This document shows positions 15,872 to 26,312 of a stretch of 64,000 nucleotides of DNA, one piece after another. This DNA is from Enterococcus diestrammenae. GTDB taxonomy: Bacteria > Bacillota > Bacilli > Lactobacillales > Enterococcaceae. The notes under the pieces were generated by a model. The model was not told the DNA's origin. It searched no databases and saw only the letters and a program-made list of their open reading frames with translations. Within the stretch, counting starts at the first letter, position 1. The number at the start of each line of letters is the position of its first letter. Made by a program: the position numbers and the translations under genes. The DNA lies in assembly GCF_009933255.1 (NCBI RefSeq), contig NZ_MAEI01000054.1, positions 248,001 to 312,000 on the forward strand, written 5' to 3'.

Positions 15872-16738
15872 CTAGTCTTTCTTTTTCACCGGTGTCCACA
15901 CTTCACTATAAGCATAGCCAGGTTTGTCTTCGTTCATCTGCGTAAAGGAAAACCCGGGAACGTCGATGAGTTCATAATCTGAGCTCGGTAACCACTGGGC
16001 ATAGATGTTGGCATGGGTTTCTTGCATCGTCAAGGGAAAGGGGCCTTCGTTGGGAAAGACCGCCCAAGTACTAGCTGGGACTTTGACCTTTTCCAAAAGT
16101 TGGCTAGGGCTTCCATCGGTAGTTAAGACGCCAATCAAATGGGTTAGCTGGCCTTCTTCTTTGAGAAAAGCAGCATCGGCATTGTAAGATGCGTTGACGA
16201 TTTGCTTGGGTTCGAGATTTTGCAGGGCGTGCATTTCTGCTCGCTGTTCTGGGGTGATGCTTTGGGCCAATTGGACAATGGCCTGATTGACCCCTTCAAA
16301 TTGCATGGGGACTCGTTGGCTGACGCCTGCTAGATAAAATTCTGGTTGTTCCACGATTTTGTATTCCATACTTATTCCTCCTGTTACCGTGATTTTAAAC
16401 GAAAGTTTCGGAAAGAATTTGCTGTGCTGCGTCTTGGCAATTTCTGATGGGAGGAAACCGCTCCATTTTTTGAAGGCGCGAGTAAAACCATCTAAGGATT
16501 GGTAGCCGTAGCGATAAGCCACCTCTGTCACCGAATGTCCCTTTAGCAATGCACGGTTGGCCTCAGCTAAACGGCGATTTTTGATGTACTCGCTTAAGGT
16601 GATTCCTGACAGATGGAAAAAGACGGTGCGCAAATGATAATCAGAAGCTCCTGCAAAGTTGGCAATCTCTTCCAGCGTGAGGTCTTCGGTCAAATGTTCC
16701 TCGATATAGTCCATGACTTGATTTAGTTCTTTTAGCAT
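15872..16738 (-). CDS. AraC-type regulator with GyrI-like effector domain
   Basis: 288 residues. An N-terminal AraC DNA-binding domain (LTLEEIANFAGASDYHLRTV as first helix-turn-helix, VTEVAYRYGYQSLDGFTRAF as second) is fused to a C-terminal GyrI/SOUL-like small-molecule binding domain beginning at MEYKIVEQPEFYLAGVSQRV and ending GYAYSEVWTPV. This is the Rob/BltR-like arrangement used to sense drugs or other hydrophobic ligands. Target genes are not adjacent in an obvious way. A start internal to the gene (MEYKIV, preceded by a GGAGG-like run) could also give a free GyrI domain. Confidence 0.9.
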   Translation of the reverse strand: MLKELNQVMDYIEEHLTEDLTLEEIANFAGASDYHLRTVFFHLSGITLSEYIKNRRLAEANRALLKGHSVTEVAYRYGYQSLDGFTRAFKKWSGFLPSEIAKTQHSKFFPKLSFKITVTGGISMEYKIVEQPEFYLAGVSQRVPMQFEGVNQAIVQLAQSITPEQRAEMHALQNLEPKQIVNASYNADAAFLKEEGQLTHLIGVLTTDGSPSQLLEKVKVPASTWAVFPNEGPFPLTMQETHANIYAQWLPSSDYELIDVPGFSFTQMNEDKPGYAYSEVWTPVKKKD

Positions 16739-16867
16739 CTTCAGCCCGCCTTTCGTATCCCAATCTTAGCAACAGGTGGAGGAGGTGACTCGACATCTTG
16801 TTAGAAAATAAGTCGAATTCGTCATACGTTAACAATATGAAAGCCGGCCAATCTTGCTTCCAGAGCC

Positions 16868-16915
16868 TCCCTCGGACATTCTTGACATTACTACCCGAGG
16901 CATTCTTCTCCAGCA
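16868..16915 (-). repeat. Fragment of the intergenic repeat family R2
   Basis: On the minus strand this contains GGGTAGTAATGTCAAGAATG followed by TCCGAGG, the core seen around 26700, 38730, 43250 and, in the same orientation as here, 54750. Confidence 0.65.
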
Positions 16916-16936
16916 AGGGCGCCTTTTTTATCTATT

Positions 16937-16984
16937 AAAAAGGTAAGGACAGCCACCTTCCCCGGCGACTCTCCTTACCTTTTC
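16937..16984 (-). terminator. Terminator of spxH
   Basis: AAAAGGTAAGGA pairs with TCCTTACCTTTT, four bases from the spxH stop codon. Confidence 0.88.
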
Positions 16985-16987
16985 AAA

Positions 16988-17647
16988 TTAATAAACGAGT
17001 TTTAAGTAGTTTGGATAGTGGGCAACTCGTGATTCGTGACGCTTTTTGAGATAGCCATCGATGTGGAAGATTTGGTAGCTTTCTTCATCGGTATGGCACA
17101 GCTTTGGCAAATCAGCAATGGCTAGCGGTCCTTCCAGACTGACGCCATAATCCCGTTCGCAAGCGTAATTGTAGACGACGGCGGAAGGGTGCATGGTGAT
17201 GTTCATCTCCCGGGCGATGTCTTGATCCACTTGGAACATCTCTTTGACAAAGCTCGTGGGCCGATCTTCTTTAAACATCGCCAAATCGCCACCGACTTCG
17301 GTGACTAGTTCTTCGACCAATGTTTGGTTGTAAGGCTGTGCTTCACAGCCCACTGCTTGTTGCAAACGCATCATGAAGTTGCGAGCCAACTTTTTCCCCT
17401 GAAGTTGGATCGTTTTGATGTCTAACGCCGCCGAATAAGTATCGGCAAATAAGCGATTGCGGGCATCGATATCCGTAAGTGACAGCCCCCGCCGTTTCAT
17501 GGTGTCATGGATGGTCTGCATGTTGACAAGTGGCATGATGCGAAATTGGATTTTCTTTTGGCTGCTGGTCATGAAATCCAACAAGTTCGTTTCCGTCTCA
17601 AGGCACACCGACCCTAGTGGATTGACGAATAAATAGATCTCAATCAA
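16988..17647 (-). CDS. spxH: SpxH/YjbH-like DsbA-family adaptor
   Basis: 219 residues, TTG start behind GGGGGAG. The thioredoxin/DsbA fold begins MIEIYLFVNPLGSVCLE: only one cysteine is left at the position of the CxxC motif, as in many lactic-acid-bacterial homologues. YjbH/SpxH binds Spx and speeds its degradation by ClpXP, so it acts on the redox-stress response. Family membership is supported by overall pattern, by length, and by the neighbouring CYTH-relQ-nadK-rluD genes, the same neighbourhood as yjbH in Bacillus and Listeria. Its substrate Spx and a second Clp adaptor (MecA) are encoded about 25 kb away. Confidence 0.8.
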   Translation of the reverse strand: MIEIYLFVNPLGSVCLETETNLLDFMTSSQKKIQFRIMPLVNMQTIHDTMKRRGLSLTDIDARNRLFADTYSAALDIKTIQLQGKKLARNFMMRLQQAVGCEAQPYNQTLVEELVTEVGGDLAMFKEDRPTSFVKEMFQVDQDIAREMNITMHPSAVVYNYACERDYGVSLEGPLAIADLPKLCHTDEESYQIFHIDGYLKKRHESRVAHYPNYLKLVY

Positions 17648-17748
17648 GTTAATCTCCCCCGTTTATGTGATTCCCCAAATCAGTTTGTTTTCTATGAATA
17701 ATCTAACAGAAAAAATGGCAAAAAGGAAATAAAGAGAACTACCTTTAT

Positions 17749-18321
17749 CTAACCTTTAAAGGCCCGACTAATCTTGTTTTCTGCTGGCCGATAGGTGAGG
17801 TGTAACTGTTGCAAAAGCTGTAAAAAAGCTGCTTGGCCGTGGACCGGATCACTGACTTCTAGTTCCAGCTCAAAATCATGGGTGGTACCGTAGAAATTTT
17901 CATCTAAGGCTAACAAGCCTTCTGGGATGGAAAACTCAGCTCGCTTGGTGGTCAAATCGGCTAAAAGCTTTACTTCAGTAGCTGAGAGGCCAGCTTCTTG
18001 TAGTTTGTCGGCTACGGCTCCTGTATGTAAGCACGTTCCTTGAGTCCGCAGGGTTTGGGCGGTTTCGAGGGTCAAGGCGTCGGTATATTCCCACAGGCCC
18101 CCCTCGGCAGCAGGAACTTTCAAAGTCAGTTCGCCACGGTCAGCGTACAAGCGAATCCGTAAGCCCCAACCAAGGCTTCGTAACTTATAATCTTCGGTAT
18201 CAAAATAGCAATTGGTCTGGGTTTTAAACGCGTCACTGGTGAGTTGGTAGTGTTGGCAAAGCATGGCAAACTCATTTTCAGTCAGCATGGATTTAAATTC
18301 GATTTCGCGGGTTTTCGCCAC
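17749..18321 (-). CDS. CYTH-domain protein (YjbK-like)
   Basis: 190 residues. The CYTH/triphosphate-tunnel fold opens with the ExExK motif EIEFK, then RIRLYADRGELTLKVP and DFELELEVSD with paired acidic and basic residues typical of the tunnel. Such proteins bind triphosphates (thiamine triphosphatase, adenylate cyclase class IV relatives); the YjbK role is unknown. The GTG start (VAKTREIEF) was chosen because a perfect AAGGAGG sits eight bases before it; longer in-frame starts have no ribosome site. It is divergent from relQ, a conserved pairing that hints at nucleotide-related function. The 101-base gap to spxH allows co-transcription. Confidence 0.85.
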   Translation of the reverse strand: MAKTREIEFKSMLTENEFAMLCQHYQLTSDAFKTQTNCYFDTEDYKLRSLGWGLRIRLYADRGELTLKVPAAEGGLWEYTDALTLETAQTLRTQGTCLHTGAVADKLQEAGLSATEVKLLADLTTKRAEFSIPEGLLALDENFYGTTHDFELELEVSDPVHGQAAFLQLLQQLHLTYRPAENKISRAFKG

Positions 18322-18492
18322 TGGTAGCGCCTCCTTTTTGGAATGCTCAAGCCTCTTCATTTTCACATAATGAAAGCCGTTTTGCAAACAAAAGGGGAAA
18401 ATAATTCGAAATTTTCTATATTTTTTTCAAAATCAATCCGTTGGCTACTTGTCCCTCACGATAAGCCACTTGGGCAGGGCAGTTGAGGCGAG

Positions 18493-18548
18493 TGGTTTTT
18501 CGCGGGAAAAGTTGTCAAGACGCGGCTATCAATAATTACGAAAAACCA
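18493..18548. repeat. Inverted repeat between the divergent CYTH and relQ genes
   Basis: TGGTTTTTCG (18493-18502) and CGAAAAACCA (18539-18548) form a perfect 10-bp inverted repeat separated by 36 bases. The surrounding 440-base divergent region has no gene; a TAAAAT box precedes relQ. It may be an operator pair or a leader hairpin. Confidence 0.5.
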
Positions 18549-18761
18549 TTGCTTTTTCCGTCAAGAAAAGATTTATTTTTCAATGAAGGCCGGCCCGCCC
18601 TGGAAAAGAAATTTCCATCTTATAGGAGAAAATATGGTAAAATCAAGGTTAGATGCCAAAGGTTCGGCCGCCTTAGATGGGAAAGCAAAGTCGGCTGAAA
18701 TTGGCAGGAAAACCACGATCCATCCAGCTCGCGGGTTGTGATGGCAGAATCGAGGAAGCTT

Positions 18762-19451
18762 ATGGAACGAAATTGGGAAATTTTTTTAGCGCCATATGAA
18801 CAGACGGTGGCGGAGTTGAAAGTCAAGCTAAGAGGTATCCGTAAACAATATCGTGAGCAAAACAAACACGTGCCCATCGAATTTGTGACGGGAAGAGTCA
18901 AACCGGTGGAAAGCATCATCACTAAAAGCCAGATTCGCCATATTCCAATGGAGCGTTTGGACGAAGAGATGTCTGATATCGCCGGCTTGCGCATCATGTG
19001 CCAGTTTGTGGAAGATATCCATCAAGTGGTGCAGATTATCCGCAATCGCAAAGATATGAAAGTCTTGATTGAACGGGACTACATCACCAACAAAAAGGCT
19101 AGCGGTTATCGCTCCTATCATTTGGTGATTGAATACCCGGTTCAATTGATCAGTGGGGAAAAGAAGATTTTGGCGGAAATCCAGATTCGGACCTTGGCGA
19201 TGAATTTCTGGGCCACTATCGAACATTCCCTCAATTATAAATACCAAGGGGCGTTTCCTGAAGAGATGAAAGATCGCCTGCAACGAGCAGCCGAGGCCGC
19301 TTACCAATTGGACGAAGAGATGTCTAAAATCAGAGAAGAAATCCAAGAGGCGCAGCGCTTGTTTGCCCATGGCCGGGGCAAATCCGATGACGGTTATTAT
19401 CTGGCAGCGATGGACAAAGAAGATCAGGATTATCAAGCACCTGAAAAGTAA
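18762..19451 (+). CDS. relQ: Small alarmone synthetase RelQ
   Basis: 229 residues. Makes (p)ppGpp (and, in enterococci, pGpp) from GTP/GDP and ATP without a hydrolase domain. The synthetase fold shows DIAGLRIMCQFVEDI, KASGYRSYHLVIEYP and EIQIRTLAMNFWATIEHSLNYK, all diagnostic. The start at MERNWEIFLAPYEQ is preferred because GAGGAAG precedes it and RelQ proteins begin this way; an upstream in-frame ATG at 18741 is possible. The highly acidic C-terminal tail is normal for RelQ. It is followed by nadK and a pseudouridine synthase, the standard Firmicute order. Confidence 0.93.
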   Translation: MERNWEIFLAPYEQTVAELKVKLRGIRKQYREQNKHVPIEFVTGRVKPVESIITKSQIRHIPMERLDEEMSDIAGLRIMCQFVEDIHQVVQIIRNRKDMKVLIERDYITNKKASGYRSYHLVIEYPVQLISGEKKILAEIQIRTLAMNFWATIEHSLNYKYQGAFPEEMKDRLQRAAEAAYQLDEEMSKIREEIQEAQRLFAHGRGKSDDGYYLAAMDKEDQDYQAPEK

Positions 19452-19513
19452 TACCAACCGATTTGCTGCTGAAGAGGTAGCAGGTCAGAAAAGCTGGGGA
19501 AAGGACTGTCACT

Positions 19514-20332
19514 ATGGAGTTGAAGGTGGCCATTGTCGCGAATAAAGAAGAATTGACGATTCAAGTGGTGTATCGCTTGCGGCGCTTATTGGCCCAAGCA
19601 GGCATTCCTGAAGATCCGCTGCAGCCCACGATCGTGATTTCTGTCGGCGGGGACGGCACGCTGTTATCCGCTTTTCACCAATACGAAGCGCAGTTGTATC
19701 AAGTGCGTTTTATCGGGGTTCACACCGGCCATCTGGGTTTTTATACTGATTGGCGGGATTATGAGCTAGCGGAAATGGTAGCCAGTTTGCAAAACGAGGA
19801 AATCAAAAGCATCAGTTACCCCTTATTGGAAGTCAAAATCGGCTACGCCAATGGCAAGCCTAAGCGGCGGTTATTGGCCTTGAATGAATCGACAATCAAG
19901 CGGGGCAACCGAACTATGGTAGCCGATGTCTATATTAAAGATGAACTTTTTGAACGCTTTCGTGGGGATGGGTTGTCGATTTCGACCCCCACAGGCTCGA
20001 CAGCCTATAATAAAAGTGTCGGTGGGGCGGTATTGCATCCTTCCATCAATGCGATGCAGTTAGCGGAAATCGCCTCCTTAAATAATCGCGTTTTCCGGAC
20101 TTTGGGCTCGCCCATCGTGATTTCTGACAATGACTGGCTGCAAATCAAACTGCAACATTCCAGTGATTACCAAGTGACGGTGGACCAGCTGGATATCCCT
20201 CAAGATCAGATGGATACGATTTGTTACCGTATCGCTCAAGAGCGCATCCGCTTTGTATCCACCCGTCACATGCATTTTTGGCATCGCGTGAAGGATGCCT
20301 TTATTGGAGACAGTGAAGCCCATGAGATTTGA
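19514..20332 (+). CDS. nadK: NAD kinase
   Basis: 272 residues. Phosphorylates NAD to NADP with ATP. The family signature GGDGTLL is at residues 45-51, followed by GVHTGHLGFYTDW, the ALNESTIKR block and GDGLSISTPTGSTAYNKSVGG, all of which bind NAD and nucleotide. Length is typical for Gram-positive PpnK. The ATG follows AAAGGA. The gene is 62 bases after relQ and overlaps the rluD-like gene by 11 bases, showing an operon. Confidence 0.95.
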   Translation: MELKVAIVANKEELTIQVVYRLRRLLAQAGIPEDPLQPTIVISVGGDGTLLSAFHQYEAQLYQVRFIGVHTGHLGFYTDWRDYELAEMVASLQNEEIKSISYPLLEVKIGYANGKPKRRLLALNESTIKRGNRTMVADVYIKDELFERFRGDGLSISTPTGSTAYNKSVGGAVLHPSINAMQLAEIASLNNRVFRTLGSPIVISDNDWLQIKLQHSSDYQVTVDQLDIPQDQMDTICYRIAQERIRFVSTRHMHFWHRVKDAFIGDSEAHEI

Positions 20333-21224
20333 ATACCATTATCAAAAAGAGGTGCCACAATTGTTGCGGAGCTTTTTGAAAGAACAAGGCATCAGCAAAG
20401 GCCTCTTAGCGAAAGTCAAATTTCAAGGAGGCCACATTTTAGTAAATGGTCAGGAAGAAAATGTCCTTTATTCGCTGAAATGGGGGGACCAGGTGACGTT
20501 TATCATTCCTGATGAAGGGGAACACGAGACGATGCTTCCATCAGAGGGGCCGGTGGATATCGTGTTTGAGGATGAGCATGTGTTGGTGGTCAATAAACCA
20601 GCGGGAATCGCCTCGATACCAGCCCAGTACCATCCGACAGGGACCTTGGCCAACCGGGTGAAGGCTTATTACTTGCGCCAAGGCTATGCGGACCAAGTGA
20701 TTCACATCGTCACCCGCTTGGACCGTGACACCAGTGGCTTGATGGTTTTTGCCAAGCATGGCTTTGCCCATGCCAAAATGGATAAGCAGCTACGGGCCCA
20801 CCAATTTTTGAAAAAATACCAAGCGCTCGTGGGTGGGGCGGTTTCGCGGTTGCAAGACCACGAAATGATCGACCGGCCGATTTCCCGGCAGCGGACCTCC
20901 TTGATGGAACGGATGGTGGATCCTGCGGGGCAGCCGGCTCAGACGGAGTATTGGTTGGAACAGCGGGACCTCCAGCAGGCTGAAGCCTTGGTGGATATTC
21001 GGTTACACACTGGTCGGACCCATCAAATTCGGGTGCATTTTGCAGATTTGGGTTGTCCACTTTTAGGCGATGATATGTACGGTGGCAGTTTGACGCGGAT
21101 TTCTCGGCAAGCGTTGCATTGTTACGAGTTGCAATTTGCCCATCCCTTCACCGGTGAGCTCTTGCATTTTATCCAAGAGCCACCAGCGGATATGGCGGAG
21201 TTAATTGCTAAAATGCGCAACTAG
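20322..21224 (+). CDS. RluA/RluD-family pseudouridine synthase
   Basis: 300 residues. An N-terminal S4-like RNA-binding segment (LLAKVKFQGGHILVNGQ) precedes the catalytic domain, whose signature RLDRDTSGL contains the nucleophilic Asp134. GRTHQIRVHFADLGCPLLGDDMYGG is the second conserved block. It isomerises uridines in 23S rRNA or tRNA; the precise site is not evident, and YjbO homologues next to nadK are usually annotated RluD-like. The start at MRFEYHYQ, within the end of nadK, is preferred over an earlier Met because homologues begin there and GGAG lies upstream. Confidence 0.9.
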   Translation: MRFEYHYQKEVPQLLRSFLKEQGISKGLLAKVKFQGGHILVNGQEENVLYSLKWGDQVTFIIPDEGEHETMLPSEGPVDIVFEDEHVLVVNKPAGIASIPAQYHPTGTLANRVKAYYLRQGYADQVIHIVTRLDRDTSGLMVFAKHGFAHAKMDKQLRAHQFLKKYQALVGGAVSRLQDHEMIDRPISRQRTSLMERMVDPAGQPAQTEYWLEQRDLQQAEALVDIRLHTGRTHQIRVHFADLGCPLLGDDMYGGSLTRISRQALHCYELQFAHPFTGELLHFIQEPPADMAELIAKMRN

Positions 21225-21296
21225 TGGCACAATGACAGAGTTGACCGGTGGCAACAGCGCCGGTTTTTGAATGAACTGAAGGTGTGGTGAGAAAGA

Positions 21297-22667
21297 TTGG
21301 ATGAAAATCAAGAAGCATTAGAGGTGCAATTTCAACAATTGCAAGAAGCCTTAGCAAATAGTGAGATGAAACGATTTCGAGAAATCTTTTTGGAGTTGCA
21401 CATCTATGAGCAGGGGCAGTTTTATCAAGCCATTGAAGAAAATCAGCGCCATATCATGTACGCCTATCTTTCTCCCAAAGAAATGGCGGACATGTTTGAT
21501 GTGATCGAAGAAGATAACGAGCACATGACGGAATACTTGGCGGAAATGCGCCCGCGGTATGCGGCGGATATGCTGGCTGAGATGTATACCGATAACGCCG
21601 TCGATTTGTTGAACACCTTGGATAAAAAACAAATTGCCAAATATTTAAGCATCATGCCTGCCGAATCCGCCAGCGAAATTCGGGAACTTTTGCATTATGA
21701 AGATGATACCGCCGGGGCAATCATGACCACCGAGTATGTCTCCATCGTGGCCAATCAAACGGTGCGTTCGGCGATGTACGTCTTGAAAAATGAAGCCTTG
21801 GCCGCCGAAACCATCTACTATATTTACGTGGTGGATCAAGAAAATCGCTTAGTAGGCGTGATTTCCTTGCGGGATTTGATCGTCAATGATGATGACGTGA
21901 TGATTTTAGATATCATGAGCGAACGGGTGATTTCCGTCCATGTGGGGGATGACCAAGAAGACGTCGCCCAGACATTCCGGGATTACGACTTTCTAGCCTT
22001 ACCAGTTACGGATTATGATGATCACCTATTAGGGATTGTGACTGTCGATGATATCATCGACGTCATCGATGACGAAGCAGCCAGTGACTACTCCGGTTTG
22101 GCGGGGGTCAACGTCGAGGAAGTCTCTGAAAATCCGGTAAAATCAGCGGGGCGTCGTTTGCCGTGGTTGATTACCTTATTATTTTTGGGGATGGCGACAG
22201 CGAGTTTGATCAGCCATTACGAAGAGTTGGTGAGTGAAGCCTCGATTTTAGCGGTGTTTATTTCGTTGATTACGGGGACCGCCGGCAATGCGGGTACCCA
22301 GTCTTTGGCGGTAGCGGTGAGGCGCTTAGCCATGAATGATGATAAGCAGAATTCCTTTTTACGGACGGTCATCAGTGAAGTCCTGACGGGGTTAGTCACG
22401 GGGGCCATCACTGGGTTGACGATTTTTGCCATCGTTTCCATCTGGAAGGGAAACCCGATTTTGGGCTTTGTCATCGGGATGGCGATGATGTGTGCCATCA
22501 CGGTGGCTAATCTGGCAGGGAGTTTAATCCCGATGCTGATGGACCGCTTAGGCTTTGATCCAGCAGTTGCCAGCGGACCCTTTATCACCACCTTGAGTGA
22601 TTTGACCTCGGTGTTGATTTATTTCAATATCGCCAGTCTCTTCATGTCCCATTTTATTGGTAGTTAA
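21297..22667 (+). CDS. mgtE: Magnesium transporter MgtE
   Basis: 456 residues. The N-terminal helical magnesium-sensing domain (to ~residue 135) is followed by two CBS domains (from TEYVSIVANQTVRSAMY to DIIDVIDDEAA), then the plug helix and five membrane segments with AGNAGTQSLAVAVRRLA, the pore signature. Acts as a homodimeric Mg2+ channel gated by cytosolic Mg2+. No ATG fits the frame near the fold's start, so TTG at 21297 is used, after a weak GGTGAG. It is the last gene of the relQ cluster. Confidence 0.93.
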   Translation: MDENQEALEVQFQQLQEALANSEMKRFREIFLELHIYEQGQFYQAIEENQRHIMYAYLSPKEMADMFDVIEEDNEHMTEYLAEMRPRYAADMLAEMYTDNAVDLLNTLDKKQIAKYLSIMPAESASEIRELLHYEDDTAGAIMTTEYVSIVANQTVRSAMYVLKNEALAAETIYYIYVVDQENRLVGVISLRDLIVNDDDVMILDIMSERVISVHVGDDQEDVAQTFRDYDFLALPVTDYDDHLLGIVTVDDIIDVIDDEAASDYSGLAGVNVEEVSENPVKSAGRRLPWLITLLFLGMATASLISHYEELVSEASILAVFISLITGTAGNAGTQSLAVAVRRLAMNDDKQNSFLRTVISEVLTGLVTGAITGLTIFAIVSIWKGNPILGFVIGMAMMCAITVANLAGSLIPMLMDRLGFDPAVASGPFITTLSDLTSVLIYFNIASLFMSHFIGS

Positions 22668-22720
22668 AAAATAAGCTAGCTAATTAGCGTTGATGGCGAA
22701 TTAGCTAGCCTGTTTTTTAG
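22668..22720 (+). terminator. Terminator after mgtE
   Basis: GCTAGCTAATT and AATTAGCTAGC form the stem, flanked by A- and T-runs, starting at the stop codon. Confidence 0.9.
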
Positions 22721-23340
22721 ATAAAGAACTTATAAAAAATTAAGTTCAAAAAAGGCTGATGTATCAGGAATTAAGTGGCGTATCATGCCGTCATTTTGAT
22801 GCCCGAAAAAGATGAAATTTAGCTCCGTAGGAATTGATATGACGATAGCTAGACCGGCAAATGCCAAATACAAAGCAATTTGTCATTTGCCTTTGAGCTT
22901 CAAACTTAGAGTAAGTGTCACAAGTGCCACCAACTCTAAGTAATTCATCTCAATCTTGAAAGCTACTGTCATATCAATCCTACTACGCTAAATTTCATCT
23001 TTTTCACGAGATGCTGCCACCTTTTTAAGAAAGAAAATAGCAAGCTTTGGGGAGCAAAGTCAACAATCGATTATAAAACAGGTGGTCTTACTGGAGGAAA
23101 ATGCCTCGAGTTGTAGAGTTAAGGATGTCAGAGGGCTAAAAGAACTTATCGCATATAGTTGCACCTAAGCAGAAATCGCTAAGGTGAGCTAGCAAATTAC
23201 TTGTTGTGTTCAATATTTTTGTTGGACTTACAACAAGTTTGCCTTGCGACTTACTCTCTATAATTCAGTAGTCATCCTTAAAGACACTGCCACACCCACA
23301 ATTCCACCGGAAGCGAGAGCAACCTATTTTCTATAGAATT
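22721..23340. repeat. Composite intergenic repeat block
   Basis: About 620 bases with no gene. From left: the R3 module (ATAAAGAACTTATAAAAAAT ... GGAATTAAGTGGC ... CCGTCATTTTGATG), a complete MITE-like copy (22805-23004), and a diverged R2 module (from ~23040) containing a small hairpin ACTTGTTGT / ACAACAAGT at 23208-23238. The same modules recur in other intergenic regions in other combinations. Confidence 0.75.
22805..23004. mobile_element. MITE-like element, copy A
   Basis: About 200 bases bounded by inverted ends GATGAAATTTAGC and GCTAAATTTCATC with adjacent TCCGTAGGAATTGATAT / ATATCAATCCTACTACG. The interior holds CTTAGAGTAAGTGTCACAAG and CAACTCTAAG, a nested inverted repeat. No coding capacity. 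Confidence 0.75.
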
Positions 23341-23346
23341 TGAAGA

Positions 23347-24891
<1,545 letters not shown>

Positions 24892-25064
24892 TCAGCGGGT
24901 ATTGGGAAGGAACAAATGTCGCCAAAAGTTGACTTATTCTCCCATTAGAATTAAGGTAAAAGAAATTCGTTAGCTAGCAGACGCTGTTATGAAAAGAAGT
25001 CCTGACCAATTTTCCTATCCGGCGAGTCCAGCTGTTAATGCCCAGAAAAGAAAGGAAGACCTTG

Positions 25065-25835
25065 ATGCAAGTCACGTTTTGCGGGTATCATACCCATAAT
25101 GTCAACCATGATGTCATCTCTCGGCCCCAAGGTTTGGCGGAGTATTTATTTTTGCTGGTGTTAGCCCCGATGACATTTACCTTTGCGGATGGCCAAAAAG
25201 TCTTGGCCAAGCGGGGCGCGTGCCTGTTATACACACCGGGGACCTTCCAACACTATCAAGCAGAGACGACTTTTTTCAACAGCTTCGTGGAGTTCACCGG
25301 ATTAACAGCGGCGTCTCTACCAGTCAATTTACCGGTAAATCGCTTGTTTTATCCCACAAATGAAGACCAGTTAAACCGTCTGTTGCAAAAAATCCATCAA
25401 GAATTTCTCTTGCATCAGCCGGAAAGCGGGACTTTGATGGATTTGTATTTACAGGAACTGTTGTTGCTGGCGGCTCGCGGGGCGGATCACCATCAGCGGC
25501 TTCAAGAAGGGGAAAATTCCCTGTATCATGAGTTGCATTCCTTGCGTTTAGCCATGCTGGCGGATTGTCAGGAGGAGTGGTCGGCCGAGAAAATGTGCGA
25601 CCTGTTGCAGCTTGGTAAAAGTCAGTTCTACCGTTTATACCAGCAGTACTTCCACACGACTCCTAATGAAGAGTTGATTTGGGCGCGGTTGCAGTTGGCG
25701 ATTTACCATATGACCAATCGCTCTATGACGATTCAAGAAGCCGCCTATCAAGCCGGCTTTGCCAACATCAATCATTTTCACCGACTGTTTAAAAAGCGTT
25801 ATGGTTGCACACCTAGCCAGTATCGTAGTCGCTAA
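25065..25835 (+). CDS. AraC-family regulator, probable controller of abfA
   Basis: 256 residues. An N-terminal cupin-type ligand domain (LAEYLFLLVLAPMTF, GACLLYTPGTFQHYQAE) is joined to a C-terminal AraC domain with two helix-turn-helix units (SAEKMCDLLQLGKSQFYRLY and MTIQEAAYQAGFANINHFHR) and the closing FKKRYGCTPSQYR. The start MQVTFCGYHTHN follows AAAGGAAG at good spacing and removes a nine-residue extension that lacks a ribosome site. Divergent from the arabinofuranosidase gene, it likely senses a pentose or oligosaccharide. Target and ligand are inferred from position only. Confidence 0.88.
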   Translation: MQVTFCGYHTHNVNHDVISRPQGLAEYLFLLVLAPMTFTFADGQKVLAKRGACLLYTPGTFQHYQAETTFFNSFVEFTGLTAASLPVNLPVNRLFYPTNEDQLNRLLQKIHQEFLLHQPESGTLMDLYLQELLLLAARGADHHQRLQEGENSLYHELHSLRLAMLADCQEEWSAEKMCDLLQLGKSQFYRLYQQYFHTTPNEELIWARLQLAIYHMTNRSMTIQEAAYQAGFANINHFHRLFKKRYGCTPSQYRSR

Positions 25836-25890
25836 TCTTTATGGCAAATGCCTGTGAAGGGACGTTTTGAGATACCGTTTTCGCTGGTTA

Positions 25891-25899
25891 TGATATACT
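25891..25899 (+). promoter_or_regulatory. Extended -10 promoter of ybjQ-like gene
   Basis: TGaTATACT matches the extended -10 form. TTGAGA at 25867 is four bases too far upstream for an ideal -35. Confidence 0.6.
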
Positions 25900-25930
25900 A
25901 AATTTATCTGATAGATAGGGGGATGTATCA

Positions 25931-26251
25931 ATGGTTATTACGACAACGACAAGTGTTGAAAATCGCCAAATCAGCTCTTATGAGGGGATTGTCTTTGGTG
26001 AGGTCATTACCGGGATTAATATGTTGAAGGATTTAGGAGCGGGCTTACGTAACGTCTTTGGTGGCCGCTCGAAAGGCTACGAAGAAGAATTATTGCGGGC
26101 ACGGGAAGAAGCTTTGCAAGAAATGAGTCAACGGGCACAAGCCATGGGCGCCGATGCGGTGGTTGGTGTCAAGATGGATTATGAAGTGTTAGGCTCTGAC
26201 AATGGCATGCTGATGGTTACTTGTAGCGGTACTGCTGTAAAATTAAGCTAA
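25931..26251 (+). CDS. YbjQ/UPF0145 family protein
   Basis: 106 residues, the usual full length. The family pattern is clear: [26 protein letters not shown] at the N-terminus, then an amphipathic helix with ARAEEAL-like repeats ([12 protein letters not shown]) and [15 protein letters not shown]. These pentameric dodecin-like proteins are sometimes called heavy-metal binding, but function is unproven. It is monocistronic, with its own extended -10 promoter and terminator. Confidence 0.92.
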   Translation: MVITTTTSVENRQISSYEGIVFGEVITGINMLKDLGAGLRNVFGGRSKGYEEELLRAREEALQEMSQRAQAMGADAVVGVKMDYEVLGSDNGMLMVTCSGTAVKLS

Positions 26252-26268
26252 GCGTTAGTTAGTGAATC

Positions 26269-26309
26269 AAAAAGCTCGTCCCGGTTAAATAATCGGAGAC
26301 GAGCTTTTT
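26269..26309 (+). terminator. Terminator after ybjQ-like gene
   Basis: AAAAAGCTCGTC and GACGAGCTTTTT form the stem, with an additional CG/CG pair at the loop. Confidence 0.93.
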
Positions 26310-26312
26310 GAT

